Origin: Candidatus Rokuibacteriota bacterium
GTDB lineage: Bacteria; Methylomirabilota; Methylomirabilia; Rokubacteriales; CSP1-6
DNA length: 64,000 bases
NCBI GenBank assembly: GCA_003220345.1
Contig: QHSC01000082.1
Location: 22,398-86,397, forward strand
Reading direction: 5' to 3'
Shown: positions 1-8,247 of the stretch, piece after piece
Numbering within the stretch: the stretch's first letter is position 1
How the letters are laid out: each line of letters starts with the position of its first letter
Notes under the pieces: model-generated
Seen by the model: the letters and a program-made list of their open reading frames with translations, nothing else
Databases searched by the model: none
What the model was told of the DNA's origin: nothing
Program-made: the position numbers and the translations under genes

Positions 1-1084
1 AGCGCTCCTTGCCCAGCTGCATCCCGGCCTTGATGGAGCCGACGTTGGAAGAGTTCTGCAGCACCTCGCTGAAGGTGAGCCAGCCGAAGGGCTTCCAGTC
101 GCCGATCACCGCCGTGGCGATCTTGATCTTGCCGTTCTCGCCGTAGAAGCGATCGGTGGGTCGGACCACCCCTTCCTCGAGGGCGCCCGCGGCCATGATC
201 ACCTTGAACGTGGAGCCCGGCTCGAAGGGGTCGGTGATGGCGCGATTGCGCCGCTCCTCGTCCGTGGCCGCGCCGAAGGCATTCGGGTTGAAGGTCGGCC
301 GGATGGCCATGGCGAGGATCTCGCCCGTCCGCGGGTCCATCATCACGGCCATGGCGCCCTTGGCCCGGGTGCGCCGCCACGCCGCGTCCACTTCCTTCTC
401 GGCGATGTACTGCAGGGTGGCGTCGAGCGTGAGGGCGACGCCCTGGCCGGGGATCGAGGGCTTGAGGACCTTCGGGGCGCCCGTGACGTCGCGCCCAAGA
501 GCATCCCGCTCGACCAGCGCCTTGCCTTCGGCGCCGGCGAGATGGACGTCCCAGGCCTGCTCGATGCCCGAGAGACCTTTGCCATCCAGGCCCTCGAAGC
601 CGACGACATGCGCGGCGAGCTCGCGGTTCGGATAGAGACGCAGGCTTTCCTGGATGAACCCCAGCGTGGGCTCGTGGAGATCCTGCACTGCCTGGGCGAC
701 CCGAGGCGGCAGCTTGCGCTTGACCCACACGAAGCGCTTGTCGGGATCGAGCCGACGGGCGATATCGGAGGCGGGCTCCCCCAGGATGGGGGCCAGCTCC
801 GTGGCCACGCGCGCCGAATCGGTCATGCGCGTGGGCAGCCCGAAGAGCGATTCCGCGGCCGCGGATTCCGCCAGGACCAGGCCCGCGCGGTCGAGGATAG
901 GTCCGCGCTTGGGACGGAGGGGGACGGTCTTGGCCCGCTGGGCCTCGGCGAGCCGGGAATACTCCTCGTGCTTGAAAACTTGGAGATAGCCGATCCGGAC
1001 CAGGATCCCGAGGAAGGCACAGGCGACGAACGCGGCAAAGATCAGCGTTCGGCTCCTCAGGGCCGTGGTCCGGAGCTCCATCAT
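1..1084 (-). CDS. ftsI: FtsI/PBP3-type peptidoglycan transpeptidase, 3' end cut by window edge
   Basis: Class B penicillin-binding protein that cross-links septal peptidoglycan. The reading frame has no stop from 1084 to the left edge (about 361 codons). A membrane anchor lies at roughly residues 11-33, followed by a PBP dimerisation domain, then the transpeptidase domain with the SxxK motif EPGSTFKVIMA (Ser codon at 212-214) and the SxN motif QNSSNVG (about 40-52). The KTG motif would lie beyond the edge. Two adjacent ATG codons (1082-1084 and 1079-1081) are possible starts, about 30 bases after ftsL. Position after mraZ, rsmH and ftsL is the canonical dcw order, so septal PBP3 is much more likely than the elongation enzyme PBP2. 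Confidence 0.93.
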   Translation of the reverse strand, partial: MMELRTTALRSRTLIFAAFVACAFLGILVRIGYLQVFKHEEYSRLAEAQRAKTVPLRPKRGPILDRAGLVLAESAAAESLFGLPTRMTDSARVATELAPILGEPASDIARRLDPDKRFVWVKRKLPPRVAQAVQDLHEPTLGFIQESLRLYPNRELAAHVVGFEGLDGKGLSGIEQAWDVHLAGAEGKALVERDALGRDVTGAPKVLKPSIPGQGVALTLDATLQYIAEKEVDAAWRRTRAKGAMAVMMDPRTGEILAMAIRPTFNPNAFGAATDEERRNRAITDPFEPGSTFKVIMAAGALEEGVVRPTDRFYGENGKIKIATAVIGDWKPFGWLTFSEVLQNSSNVGSIKAGMQLGKER

Positions 1085-1113
1085 GGGGGAGGGCTGGCTC
1101 CGCCTCGCATGTG

Positions 1114-1596
1114 TCAGCGAACCCGTTCCTGGAGGCCCACGGCCGGGGCTACCCGCGCCGTGCGCTCGCTCAGCCGCGCGGTGGACGCGGCGCTCGGCGC
1201 CGCGAACTCGCGGGCGAGCTGCACCTGCTGCTGGCTGGCCGCGACCATGCCGAGCCGGACGCGAGCCTCGCCCTCGATGCGGCCCAGCGAAGAGAGGCTC
1301 GCCCGCTCCACGGACAGGCGGCGGTTGGCCTCCTCCAGCTCGGTCCGCGTGGTACGCAGCGCGTCGAGCCGGTAGGACAGCCGCACCTGCTGGACCTTGA
1401 GGCCGACGACGCTCAGCACGAGGGCGACGAGGAGGCCCGCCCCCACCACGGAAATCGCCATGGCGCGAAGGCGGCGGCGGTCGCTTTCCCGGTGGAAGCG
1501 CGCCACCTGCTGATCGGCGGTGGCACGAAGGCCCAGCGAAAGCTGGAAGGCCATCGCGTGCTTCGGGGTTCTTCCGAGACTTGCCTCAGCGCTCAT
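1114..1596 (-). CDS. ftsL: FtsL-like septum protein (160 aa)
   Basis: Small bitopic division protein expected to form the FtsQLB-type complex that activates FtsI/FtsW. A cytoplasmic N-terminus of about 45 residues precedes one membrane helix (around residues 48-67, AISVVGAGLLVALVLSVVGL) and a periplasmic region with heptad-like Leu spacing (LDALRTTRTELEEANRRLSV) suggesting a coiled coil. The chosen ATG (1594-1596) overlaps the rsmH stop as ATGA, which favours it over longer in-frame starts inside rsmH. FtsL diverges strongly in sequence, so the name rests on topology, size and position between rsmH and ftsI. The Ala-rich tail after the coiled coil is longer than usual. Confidence 0.8.
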   Translation of the reverse strand: MSAEASLGRTPKHAMAFQLSLGLRATADQQVARFHRESDRRRLRAMAISVVGAGLLVALVLSVVGLKVQQVRLSYRLDALRTTRTELEEANRRLSVERASLSSLGRIEGEARVRLGMVAASQQQVQLAREFAAPSAASTARLSERTARVAPAVGLQERVR

Positions 1597-2495
1597 GCCG
1601 CCTCCAGCCGCTCGAGCACGCGAAGCTTGGCGCTCCTGGCTCTGGGGTTCACTCCAACCTCGTCGCGCGAAGGTCCGACCGGCGAGGGCTCGAGCTCGGC
1701 GAAGCCACCTGTCCGGAGCGCCCGGAAGGCGCGCTTGACGGCCCGGTCCTCGCCCGAGTGAAACGAGATGATGCCGAGCCGCCCGCCGGGAGCCAGGAGG
1801 GCCGGCGCCGCCTCGAGGGCCTCGGCGAGGGCCTGGGGCTCCTCGTTGACGGCCATGCGCAGAGCCTGGAAGGTCCGCGTGGCGACGTGAGTGCGCGAGG
1901 ACCACGCCGCGCGCGGCACCCCCCGCTTCACGGCGTCCACGAGGTCGCCGGTCACCATCAGCGGGCTCTGACGGCGCCGCTCCACGATGCGGCGGGCTAT
2001 GCGCCGGGCGTGGCGCTCCCCTCCGTACTCGAAGAGCACGCTGGCGATCTCGGCCTCGGGCAGCTCGGCGAGTAGCTCGGCCGCCGTGCGGCCCCGCGTG
2101 GGATCGAAGCGCATGTCGAGCGGCTCGTCCTTCTGGAAGGTGAAGCCGCGCCCGGACGCGTCGAGCTGGTACGACGAGAGGCCCAGGTCGAGGAGAACGG
2201 TGGCGGCCGGGCCGATACCGGCCTCGCGGGCGTGTCCTCCGATCTCCCGGAAGCTCCCGTGGCGAAGGGTCACCCGCTCGCCGAAGCGCGCGAGCCGCTG
2301 GCCCGCGCGGGCGAGCGCCTCAGGGTCGGCGTCCAGCCCGAGGAGCCGCGTGCCCGTGCCTCCCGCTTCCAGCAGCCTTTCCGCGTGTCCGCCCATGCCG
2401 ATGGTCCCGTCCACCACCCAGCCCCCTCGTCGGGGGCGCAAGAGAAACGTCACTTCGTCAGCCAGCACCGGGAGGTGCGCCACCTCCCGCTCCAC
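1593..2495 (-). CDS. rsmH: 16S rRNA (cytosine-1402-N4)-methyltransferase RsmH (300 aa)
   Basis: SAM-dependent methyltransferase acting on C1402 of 16S rRNA (formerly MraW). It opens with the family pattern HLPVLADEV, followed by the SAM-binding loop DGTIGMGGHAERLL and, further on, LLDLGLSSYQLD, DMRFD and the closing SFHSGEDRAVKRAFR. I place the start at the GTG 2493-2495, two bases after the mraZ stop, with AAGGG about ten bases upstream. The longer frame starting at 2576 would overlap mraZ heavily and adds a non-homologous Arg-rich extension. Length (300 aa) is close to the usual 310. It is translationally coupled to ftsL by an ATGA overlap. Confidence 0.95.
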   Translation of the reverse strand: MEREVAHLPVLADEVTFLLRPRRGGWVVDGTIGMGGHAERLLEAGGTGTRLLGLDADPEALARAGQRLARFGERVTLRHGSFREIGGHAREAGIGPAATVLLDLGLSSYQLDASGRGFTFQKDEPLDMRFDPTRGRTAAELLAELPEAEIASVLFEYGGERHARRIARRIVERRRQSPLMVTGDLVDAVKRGVPRAAWSSRTHVATRTFQALRMAVNEEPQALAEALEAAPALLAPGGRLGIISFHSGEDRAVKRAFRALRTGGFAELEPSPVGPSRDEVGVNPRARSAKLRVLERLEAA

Positions 2496-2497
2496 GT

Positions 2498-2944
2498 CTA
2501 CACGCCCTTGTCGGCCAGCTTCTGCTCCACGTCCTCGATGGGTGCCCCGACTTTGTCCCGCTCGAAGTGCGTCCACCGCTCGGCGTTCCAGATCTCGAAC
2601 TTCTCTTGCATGCCGATGATCGTCACGTCCTTGGTCAGGCTCTCGCTCTCCCGGATGTCGAGGGGAATCTGGATCCGGCCCTGCGGATCAAGGGTCACGT
2701 CCTGTCCCTTCGACAGATACTGGTACTGGAACGTCCGCCGGAACGAATCCAGGCGAGGCAGCCGGCTGACACGCTCCTCGAGCTCCTTCCAGTTCCGCTC
2801 CGGATACACGTCGAGCGCGCCTCGCCCATTCGAGACGATGACGAGCTTGTCTCCGAAGCCGTCGGTCAGCGCCTCCCGGAACTTGGCCGGGATGCTGAGC
2901 CGACCCTTCGGGTCGACGGTGTGCTTGAAATGCCCCCGAAACAC
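2498..2944 (-). CDS. mraZ: Transcriptional regulator MraZ (148 aa)
   Basis: AbrB-like DNA-binding protein that typically represses its own dcw operon. Two tandem SpoVT/AbrB-type repeats are visible: FRGHFKHTVDPKGRLSIPAKF near residues 2-22 and the second repeat LDPQGRIQIPLDIRE in the C-terminal half. The start is a GTG at 2942-2944. Length matches the family (about 143-152). It is the first gene of the dcw run, with a sigma70-type promoter and possible MraZ boxes immediately upstream. Confidence 0.95.
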   Translation of the reverse strand: MFRGHFKHTVDPKGRLSIPAKFREALTDGFGDKLVIVSNGRGALDVYPERNWKELEERVSRLPRLDSFRRTFQYQYLSKGQDVTLDPQGRIQIPLDIRESESLTKDVTIIGMQEKFEIWNAERWTHFERDKVGAPIEDVEQKLADKGV

Positions 2945-2980
2945 GTCCTCTCCCCGAGAGGACGACTTCCCTCTCGCCTG

Positions 2981-3014
2981 ACCAAGTTCACCACTTCATG
3001 GGATTTCATCCCAC
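2981..3014 (-). promoter_or_regulatory. Possible MraZ operator boxes
   Basis: On the minus strand, GTGGG (3010-3014), GTGGT (2990-2994) and TTGGT (2981-2985) recur at about one- or two-turn spacing (20 and 9 bases) between the promoter and mraZ. Known MraZ operators are short GTGG/TGGG-type repeats about ten bases apart upstream of mraZ. The fit is suggestive only, because the middle position of the ten-base ladder (ATCCC) does not match. Confidence 0.35.
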
Positions 3015-3024
3015 CTAGCGGGCT

Positions 3025-3053
3025 AATCTAGGGGGAATACGGAGGGGTGTCAA
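3025..3053 (-). promoter_or_regulatory. Sigma70-type promoter of the dcw operon
   Basis: Minus-strand TTGACA (3048-3053) and TAGATT (3025-3030) are separated by exactly 17 bases, giving a perfect -35 and a 4/6 -10. Transcription would begin near 3018, leaving a leader of about 75 bases that holds the putative MraZ boxes. Confidence 0.75.
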
Positions 3054-3120
3054 GAGAAAACTCCTATTTGGCTGCTATATCCGAGCCATCTGGCGAGGAC
3101 GACCAGTGGGGCTGGGCCAC

Positions 3121-3137
3121 CCTGCGGCTACCGCAGG
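3121..3137 (-). terminator. Short hairpin after the M48 lipoprotein gene
   Basis: A perfect 7-bp stem CCTGCGG / CCGCAGG with a CTA loop lies 16 bases past the M48 gene stop and before the dcw promoter. There is no U-tract on the minus strand, so it is only terminator-like. Confidence 0.35.
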
Positions 3138-3153
3138 TAGAGGGACGGGGAGA

Positions 3154-3933
3154 TCAGCGAGACTTGTAGTACTGGAGGGCTTCCGGGAGCCAGCCTTCGA
3201 TCTGGCGGACGCGGGTCGGATCCGACGGGTGGGTCGAAAGGAACTCGGGCTGGCTCGCGCCCTTTTGCTGGCCCATGCGCACCCACAGATCGCGAGCGGC
3301 GTGCGGGTCGTACCCCGCCTTCGCCATCAGGATCAGCCCCAGATGATCCGCTTCGGACTCCTGCTGACGGCTCCAGGGCAGGAGCACGCCCACCGCCGCG
3401 CCCGCTCCCAGAAGCGAGCCCACCGCCTGGACCGTCGCGGGATTGCCTATGGAGAGAGCCGCCATGGTCGACTCCACCCCGACGTTCACAAGCAGCTGCT
3501 GGCTCACGCGCTCCCCACCGTGGCGAGCCACGACGTGGCCGATCTCGTGGCCGAGGACGGCGGCCAGTCCGCTCTCGTCACGGGTGACGGGGAGCATGCC
3601 CGTGTACACGGCCACCTTGCCCCCCGGCAGGGCGAAGGCGTTCACCGTCTTGTCGTTCTGGATGAGCCGGTACTCCCACTGGTAGTTGAGCCCCGTGACC
3701 GCGGCGATTCGTGACCCCACCCGCTTGACCATCTCCGTCGCCACCGGATCCGTCGACAGCTTCTCCTTGGCGAGGGTCTGCGTGTAGGTCTGGGCGCCCA
3801 TCTGCGTCTCCTGCTCCGCAGAGATGAGCTGGAGCTGGGAACGGCCCGTATACGGCACCGTCTCGCAGGCGGCCACCATTACCAGCGCCGCGAGCGCGAA
3901 GAACAGCCCTCGCGAGGTCCACCGGCCATGCAT
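3154..3933 (-). CDS. M48 family zinc metallopeptidase lipoprotein (LoiP/BepA type, 259 aa)
   Basis: Periplasmic, membrane-anchored zinc protease of the kind used in envelope protein quality control. The N-terminus is a lipoprotein signal with lipobox VAAC (Cys23). The zinc site is HEIGH (residues 129-133) with the third ligand in ESEAD (Glu194). The FALPGG motif before the active site is typical of the single-domain M48 lipoproteins. Unlike BepA it has no C-terminal TPR domain. It ends a co-directional run and starts 10 bases after the upstream pseudopilin gene, so it is probably co-transcribed. No regulatory site of its own is visible. Confidence 0.9.
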   Translation of the reverse strand: MHGRWTSRGLFFALAALVMVAACETVPYTGRSQLQLISAEQETQMGAQTYTQTLAKEKLSTDPVATEMVKRVGSRIAAVTGLNYQWEYRLIQNDKTVNAFALPGGKVAVYTGMLPVTRDESGLAAVLGHEIGHVVARHGGERVSQQLLVNVGVESTMAALSIGNPATVQAVGSLLGAGAAVGVLLPWSRQQESEADHLGLILMAKAGYDPHAARDLWVRMGQQKGASQPEFLSTHPSDPTRVRQIEGWLPEALQYYKSR

Positions 3934-3943
3934 GGCCCGGATT

Positions 3944-4489
3944 CTACCAGACAGGCACGTTCCTCAACGTGACCAGAGTGGCCACGACCGCTTCAGGCCC
4001 CGCCCGACCCACCTCGAGCTCCATCTTCACCGACACGATCCGCCCGCGGTCGGCGGTGGGGAGGCCGTCGCGGTCGAGATACGAGAGCGCGAAGCGACGC
4101 ACGCCCTCGGCGATGGGCTGGGCGCCGCCGCCTGCGTCACGTCTCAGCGTGGTCTCCCCCGACCGCAGCAGGTAGCTGACCCGCTCGCGCGTCGGATCGA
4201 TCACCCCGTTGCCGTTCAGGTCTCTCTGGAAAACGATCCGGGCCGGCTCCGCCACGAGCACGATCTCGAAGCCCGCCCCGGTCGGATCGAAGCCCGCCTC
4301 CTTCAACTCACGAGCCATGCGCTCGAGGGCCGCCCGCGCGGACTGCTGCGCCTCGACCCGGCTCGCGCCCCAGCCCCAGGCGGCAAGCCCCGACTGCAAC
4401 AGGAGCGCCGTCGCGGCCATGATCAGGCCCAGGAGCCCGAGGGCCACGAGGAGCTCGGCCAGGGAGTAGCCCGCCGTTCGCCGCGCCAT
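3944..4489 (-). CDS. Type IV pilin-like / pseudopilin protein (PilW or GspJ type, 181 aa)
   Basis: Prepilin-type protein. Six residues precede the class III cleavage site at GYSLAELLVALGLLG (cut after Gly7, Glu at +5), then a hydrophobic helix to about residue 30. The mature part carries the pattern AQQSARAALERMARELKEAGFDPTG found in PilW-type minor pilins, plus a DLNGNGVIDP stretch that could bind calcium. It stands alone, separated from the minor-pilin operon at 55.5-58.9 kb, and lies between a DUF983 gene and the M48 lipoprotein gene. Function as minor pilin or secretion pseudopilin cannot be told apart from sequence alone. Confidence 0.8.
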   Translation of the reverse strand: MARRTAGYSLAELLVALGLLGLIMAATALLLQSGLAAWGWGASRVEAQQSARAALERMARELKEAGFDPTGAGFEIVLVAEPARIVFQRDLNGNGVIDPTRERVSYLLRSGETTLRRDAGGGAQPIAEGVRRFALSYLDRDGLPTADRGRIVSVKMELEVGRAGPEAVVATLVTLRNVPVW

Positions 4490-4568
4490 GCCGGGCAGAC
4501 TGGCGCGCGCGTGCTGACGGCGTCAATGTCCAATCTCGGGCACGCCGCCACGGAGCGACATGTATCGC

Positions 4569-4967
4569 TCAGGGGTCGGTGGGCCGGTCGAAGTCCCCGC
4601 GCACGGAAGGGCGGAAGATCAGGTCGAAGACGATCCAGAGCGTTCTGGAGAATGGGAGGAACAGCAGGGGGAGCGCGATCATGAGGGCGACACCGCCCCA
4701 GCGCATGGCCTCCCACGGCGGGTTCGGCCACGTCCACACGATCACGACGAGGAGGCCGACGCCGAAGACGGCCTCGGCGGCGATGAGATTGAAGAGGAGA
4801 GAGCCGAGGAAATAGCCCTCTTCGCCCCGGTCGAGGCAGAATCCGCAAACCGGGCAGCGCTCGCGCATGGTGAACCAGGAGCGGAGCGCGCTCGCGCGGC
4901 CGCAGCTCGGGCAGCGGAGCAGCAGGGCGCGCCCGAGGAGACGCGCTGCCCGCCGCCCGCGACCCAC
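4569..4967 (-). CDS. DUF983 membrane protein (132 aa)
   Basis: Small membrane protein of unknown role. The N-terminus has two zinc-ribbon-like knuckles, CPSCG (about residue 19) and CPVCG (about 38), then GYFLGSLLFNLIAAEAVFG and two to three hydrophobic helices, the arrangement of the DUF983 family. The start is a GTG at 4965-4967, 10 bases after the dehydrogenase stop. Family members often sit near respiratory or lipid genes; here the neighbour is a fatty-acid-type dehydrogenase, which does not settle the function. Confidence 0.8.
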   Translation of the reverse strand: MGRGRRAARLLGRALLLRCPSCGRASALRSWFTMRERCPVCGFCLDRGEEGYFLGSLLFNLIAAEAVFGVGLLVVIVWTWPNPPWEAMRWGGVALMIALPLLFLPFSRTLWIVFDLIFRPSVRGDFDRPTDP

Positions 4968-4977
4968 GGCGGACTAC

Positions 4978-5871
4978 TCAGTCGAGAACGGGCTTGGGCG
5001 GATCGGTCGAGTAGTCGTAGAAGCCCCGCCCGGTCTTGCGCCCGAGATCGCCGCGCTTCACGCGCTTCTCGAGCTCGGGGGGCGGGTAGTCGTTGGGATT
5101 CTTCGTCACCTCGAAGGTCTCGAGCCGGGCGTTGTAACCGATGTCGAGACCGGAGAGGTCGCCCAGCTTGAAGGGCCCGAGAGGATGATTCAGTCCCAGC
5201 TCCACGGCCTTGTCGATATCGGCGTGATTCGCCACGCCCTGCTCGAGGCAGTAATAGGCTTCGCGGACGAGAGCGCGGAGAATGCGGTTGACGAGAAAGC
5301 CGGGCAACTCTTTGCGAAGAGTCACCGGCTCGCGGCCGCTGCGTCGGGTGACCTCGGCGGTGATCGCCAGGGTCTCCTCGCTCGTCCACTGCCCCTTGAC
5401 CACCTCGACGAGCTTCATGACGAGCGGCGGATAGAAGTAGTGCATGTTCACGCACTTCTCGGGCCGCTTGGTCGAGGGCGCGATCTGCGAGTTCATGAGC
5501 GTCGAGGAGTTGGTGGCGAGGATCGTGTGGGGCGGGCAGAAGCGGTCGAGCCTGGCGAAGCATTCCTTCTTGGGCTCGAGGCGCTCCACGATGGCCTCGA
5601 TGGCGAAATCGGCGTCGCGTCCGGCCTTCTCCAGATCGGGCTCGAGGCGCACGCGCGCGATGGCCTCCTCCATGGCGTCCTTGCTCATCTGGCCCTTCTG
5701 GACGCGGCGCTCGAGCTGCTTGCGGTTGCCCGCCATGCCTTTCTGCAAGAGCTCCATGCTCAAGTCGTTGAGGGTGATCTCGTACCCGTGAAGCGCCGAC
5801 TGCATGGCGATCTGGGCGCCCATCTGCCCCGCCCCCACTACGAGGATGCGCTTGACGTCGTCGGCTTTCAT
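4978..5871 (-). CDS. 3-hydroxyacyl/3-hydroxybutyryl-CoA dehydrogenase (297 aa)
   Basis: NAD-dependent oxidation of 3-hydroxyacyl-CoA to 3-ketoacyl-CoA. The Rossmann motif is VGAGQMGAQIA (residues 12-22); the catalytic histidine is in NMHYFYPPLVMKLVEVV (His144); the C-terminal domain has ELPGFLVNRILRALVREA and NHPLGPFKLGDLSGLD. Length fits the stand-alone family (about 285 aa) rather than a FadB fusion. The start ATG at 5869-5871 has GGAGAGGAC in front, while the longer frame only reads into the amidase gene. It follows the amidase by 23 bases in the ABC/amidase run, suggesting a shared catabolic transcript. Confidence 0.93.
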   Translation of the reverse strand: MKADDVKRILVVGAGQMGAQIAMQSALHGYEITLNDLSMELLQKGMAGNRKQLERRVQKGQMSKDAMEEAIARVRLEPDLEKAGRDADFAIEAIVERLEPKKECFARLDRFCPPHTILATNSSTLMNSQIAPSTKRPEKCVNMHYFYPPLVMKLVEVVKGQWTSEETLAITAEVTRRSGREPVTLRKELPGFLVNRILRALVREAYYCLEQGVANHADIDKAVELGLNHPLGPFKLGDLSGLDIGYNARLETFEVTKNPNDYPPPELEKRVKRGDLGRKTGRGFYDYSTDPPKPVLD

Positions 5872-5894
5872 GTCCTCTCCTTCGTGGTCATCGC

Positions 5895-7310
5895 TCAGTC
5901 GATGGGGGGTGTGAGGTGGGCCCACGGCTGGGCCTTCTCGAAGGCGTGGGCGGCGCGGAGCACCGTCACGTCGTCGAAGCGCCGGCCCACGATCTGGAGG
6001 CCCACGGGCAGCTTGTCGGCGGTGAAGCCGGCCGGGACCGAGCAGGCGGGTTGCCCCGTCATGTTGAACGGATAGGTGTACGGGATCCACTCGTAGCTGT
6101 CGGCCGGGCGGCCGGCGATCTCGCTGGGATTGTCGAGGCCCACCTTGAAGGGGGGGCACGCCACAGTGGGCGACAGCATCAGGTCATAGGTCTCGAAGAG
6201 GCGCCGCGGGTGCTCCCACCACGCCATCCGGTCGAACCAGGCCTGGACGTACGTGGTCGGGCCCCAGGACATGGTCTCGTCGATGAGGGAGGCCAGGCCC
6301 GCGTCGATGTCGGCGCGCCGCTCGGGCAGGAAGGGCGCCAGGCGCGTGGCGATGCCGCCGCAGAAGATGGCCTTCCAGGGCTGCTTGGGCAAGGGCCACT
6401 TGGGATTGACCTCCTCCACGCGGCAGCCGAGCTCCCGGAAGCGCTTGGCCGCCCGCGCGCATACCGCCGTCACCTCGGGGTCGACGAGCTTGGCATAGCC
6501 GGGATCGGGCACCCAGGCGATGCGCAGTCCCTTCACCGATCCTTTGAGGGCCTTCACGTAGTCCACACCCTCGGCGGGGAGCGAGAACTGATCGCGCGAG
6601 TCGGGGCCCGCGCACACGTTCATCATGAGGGCGGCGTCCGTCACCGTGCGGGTCATGGGCCCGATGTGCGAGAGGCTCCACGCCGCGCTCGCCGGATATG
6701 CCGGGATGCGCCCGAAGGACGCCTTGTGGCCGAAGATGCCCGCGAAGGACGCGGGAATGCGGATCGAGCCGCCCCCGTCCGTCCCGATGGCCAGCGGCCC
6801 CAGGCCCGCGGCGACCGCCGCACTCGCTCCCCCGCTCGAGCCGCCGGGCGTGCGGTCGAGGTTCCAGGGGTTTCGCGTCACTCCGAAGAGGAGATTGTGG
6901 GTCGCGCCGATCCAGCCCATGGTCGGTGTATTCGTCTTGCCGAGCTGGATCGCCCCCGCGCCCACCAGGCGCTCCACCATGGGAGCGGTCTCCGTGGGGA
7001 CGTTGTCGGCGTAGAGGCGCGTGCCGAACGTGGTCCGGATGCCCCTGGTGATGACGAGGTCCTTGGTCGAGAACGGGACGCCATGCAGCGGCCCGAGCTT
7101 CGCCCCTCTCTTCATGACCGCACGCTCGGCCGCGCGCGCCGCCCGGAGAGCCTGATCGGCCGTGATGGTGACGAAGGCGTTGAGGGTCGGGTTCAGCTTC
7201 TCGATACGGGCGAGCACGGTCTTCATCACCTCGACCGGCGAGACCTTCCGGCGCCGGATGGCCGCGGCCATCTCCGAGGCCGGAATCCAGCAGAGCTCAT
7301 CCGAAGCCAT
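5895..7310 (-). CDS. Amidase signature family hydrolase (471 aa)
   Basis: Amide hydrolase with the Ser-cisSer-Lys triad: Lys83 (FSTKDL), cis-Ser158 (TPGGSSGGASAAVAAG) and Ser182 (GTDGGGSIRIPASFAG). The triad spacing (75 and 24) is the same as in fatty acid amide hydrolase. The start ATG at 7308-7310 has GGAGGCTCCC before it; the upstream frame extension is the antisense of the permease. Substrate cannot be read from sequence. Lying directly behind a peptide-type substrate-binding protein and two permeases, it may hydrolyse the imported amide. It is not GatA: there is no gatB or gatC nearby. Confidence 0.92.
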   Translation of the reverse strand: MASDELCWIPASEMAAAIRRRKVSPVEVMKTVLARIEKLNPTLNAFVTITADQALRAARAAERAVMKRGAKLGPLHGVPFSTKDLVITRGIRTTFGTRLYADNVPTETAPMVERLVGAGAIQLGKTNTPTMGWIGATHNLLFGVTRNPWNLDRTPGGSSGGASAAVAAGLGPLAIGTDGGGSIRIPASFAGIFGHKASFGRIPAYPASAAWSLSHIGPMTRTVTDAALMMNVCAGPDSRDQFSLPAEGVDYVKALKGSVKGLRIAWVPDPGYAKLVDPEVTAVCARAAKRFRELGCRVEEVNPKWPLPKQPWKAIFCGGIATRLAPFLPERRADIDAGLASLIDETMSWGPTTYVQAWFDRMAWWEHPRRLFETYDLMLSPTVACPPFKVGLDNPSEIAGRPADSYEWIPYTYPFNMTGQPACSVPAGFTADKLPVGLQIVGRRFDDVTVLRAAHAFEKAQPWAHLTPPID

Positions 7311-7335
7311 GGGAGCCTCCTTCCCGCCGGGCACC

Positions 7336-8247
7336 TCAGGCGCCCCGCAGTCGTGGATCGAGCGTGTCGCGAAGGGCATCGCCGAGGAGATTCGAGCCGA
7401 AGACGGCCAGGCTGATGGCGATGCCCGGGAAGAGCACGAGGTGCGGCGCCTTCTGCGCGTACTCCGCCGCGGAGACGGAGAGCATGCGACCCCACGACGG
7501 ATACGGCTCTGGAACGCCCAGCCCCAGGAAGGACAGAGTTGCCTCGACGAGAATGGCGCTGCCGAGCTGCGCGGTGGCGAGCACGATGAACGGGCCGACG
7601 GTGTTCGGCAGGATGTGGCGGAACGCGATCCGGAGATGGGTGACACCGAGAGCGCGGGCGGCTTCCACGTACTGGAACTCGCGGATGCTGAGCACGCTCG
7701 CGCGGATGACGCGCGCGGCCCGCGGCATGATGGGGATCGAGATGGCCAGGATCACGTTCGGGATGGAGGGGCCGAGGGCCGCGGACATGACGAGGGCGAG
7801 CACGAGGAGGGGCAGGCCCTGCAGGATGTCCATGACGCGCTGGACGATGAGGTCAGTCTTGCCCCCGACGTATCCCGAGAGGAGCCCGATGATGCCCCCG
7901 AATACGGAGGCGACAATGGTCGAGCCCACCCCGACCATCAGGGACACGCGCGCGCCGTGGATGATGCGGGAGTAGATGTCGCGGCCCAGGTGATCGGTGC
8001 CCATCCAGTGCGTCGCGCTCGGGCGGGCCAGCGTGTCGGCGGCCTCGGTGGCGATCGGATCGTGGGTCTGGATGACGTCGGCGAAGACCGCCATGAGAAC
8101 GATCGCCAGCATGATGGCGGCCCCCGCCGCCCCCAGAGGCTTCTTGCGGCAGAAGCGCGCGATCGTGGGAACGATTCCCTCGCGGCTGACCTGCGCGCCC
8201 GCGGCGCCGGGGAGCCTGACCTCGACGGTGGCGGGCTCAGCCGCCAT
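7336..8247 (-). CDS. Peptide/nickel-type ABC transporter permease, DppC family (303 aa)
   Basis: Inner-membrane permease of the peptide/opine/nickel ABC family. A DppC-type N-terminal stretch (HWMGTDHLGRDIYSR, about residues 80-94) precedes the permease core with the EAARALG-x(8)-RHILPN coupling loop and FLGLGVP. About six membrane segments are visible. It overlaps the upstream permease gene by 11 bases. No ATP-binding subunit gene follows; the next gene is an amidase, so the ATPases must come from elsewhere. Confidence 0.92.
   Translation of the reverse strand: MAAEPATVEVRLPGAAGAQVSREGIVPTIARFCRKKPLGAAGAAIMLAIVLMAVFADVIQTHDPIATEAADTLARPSATHWMGTDHLGRDIYSRIIHGARVSLMVGVGSTIVASVFGGIIGLLSGYVGGKTDLIVQRVMDILQGLPLLVLALVMSAALGPSIPNVILAISIPIMPRAARVIRASVLSIREFQYVEAARALGVTHLRIAFRHILPNTVGPFIVLATAQLGSAILVEATLSFLGLGVPEPYPSWGRMLSVSAAEYAQKAPHLVLFPGIAISLAVFGSNLLGDALRDTLDPRLRGA

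Noticed and set aside
5895..6159. Amino-terminal extension of the hydroxyacyl-CoA dehydrogenase frame to 6159
   Set aside because: It is antisense-like sequence overlapping the amidase gene end; the start at 5871 has a good Shine-Dalgarno.
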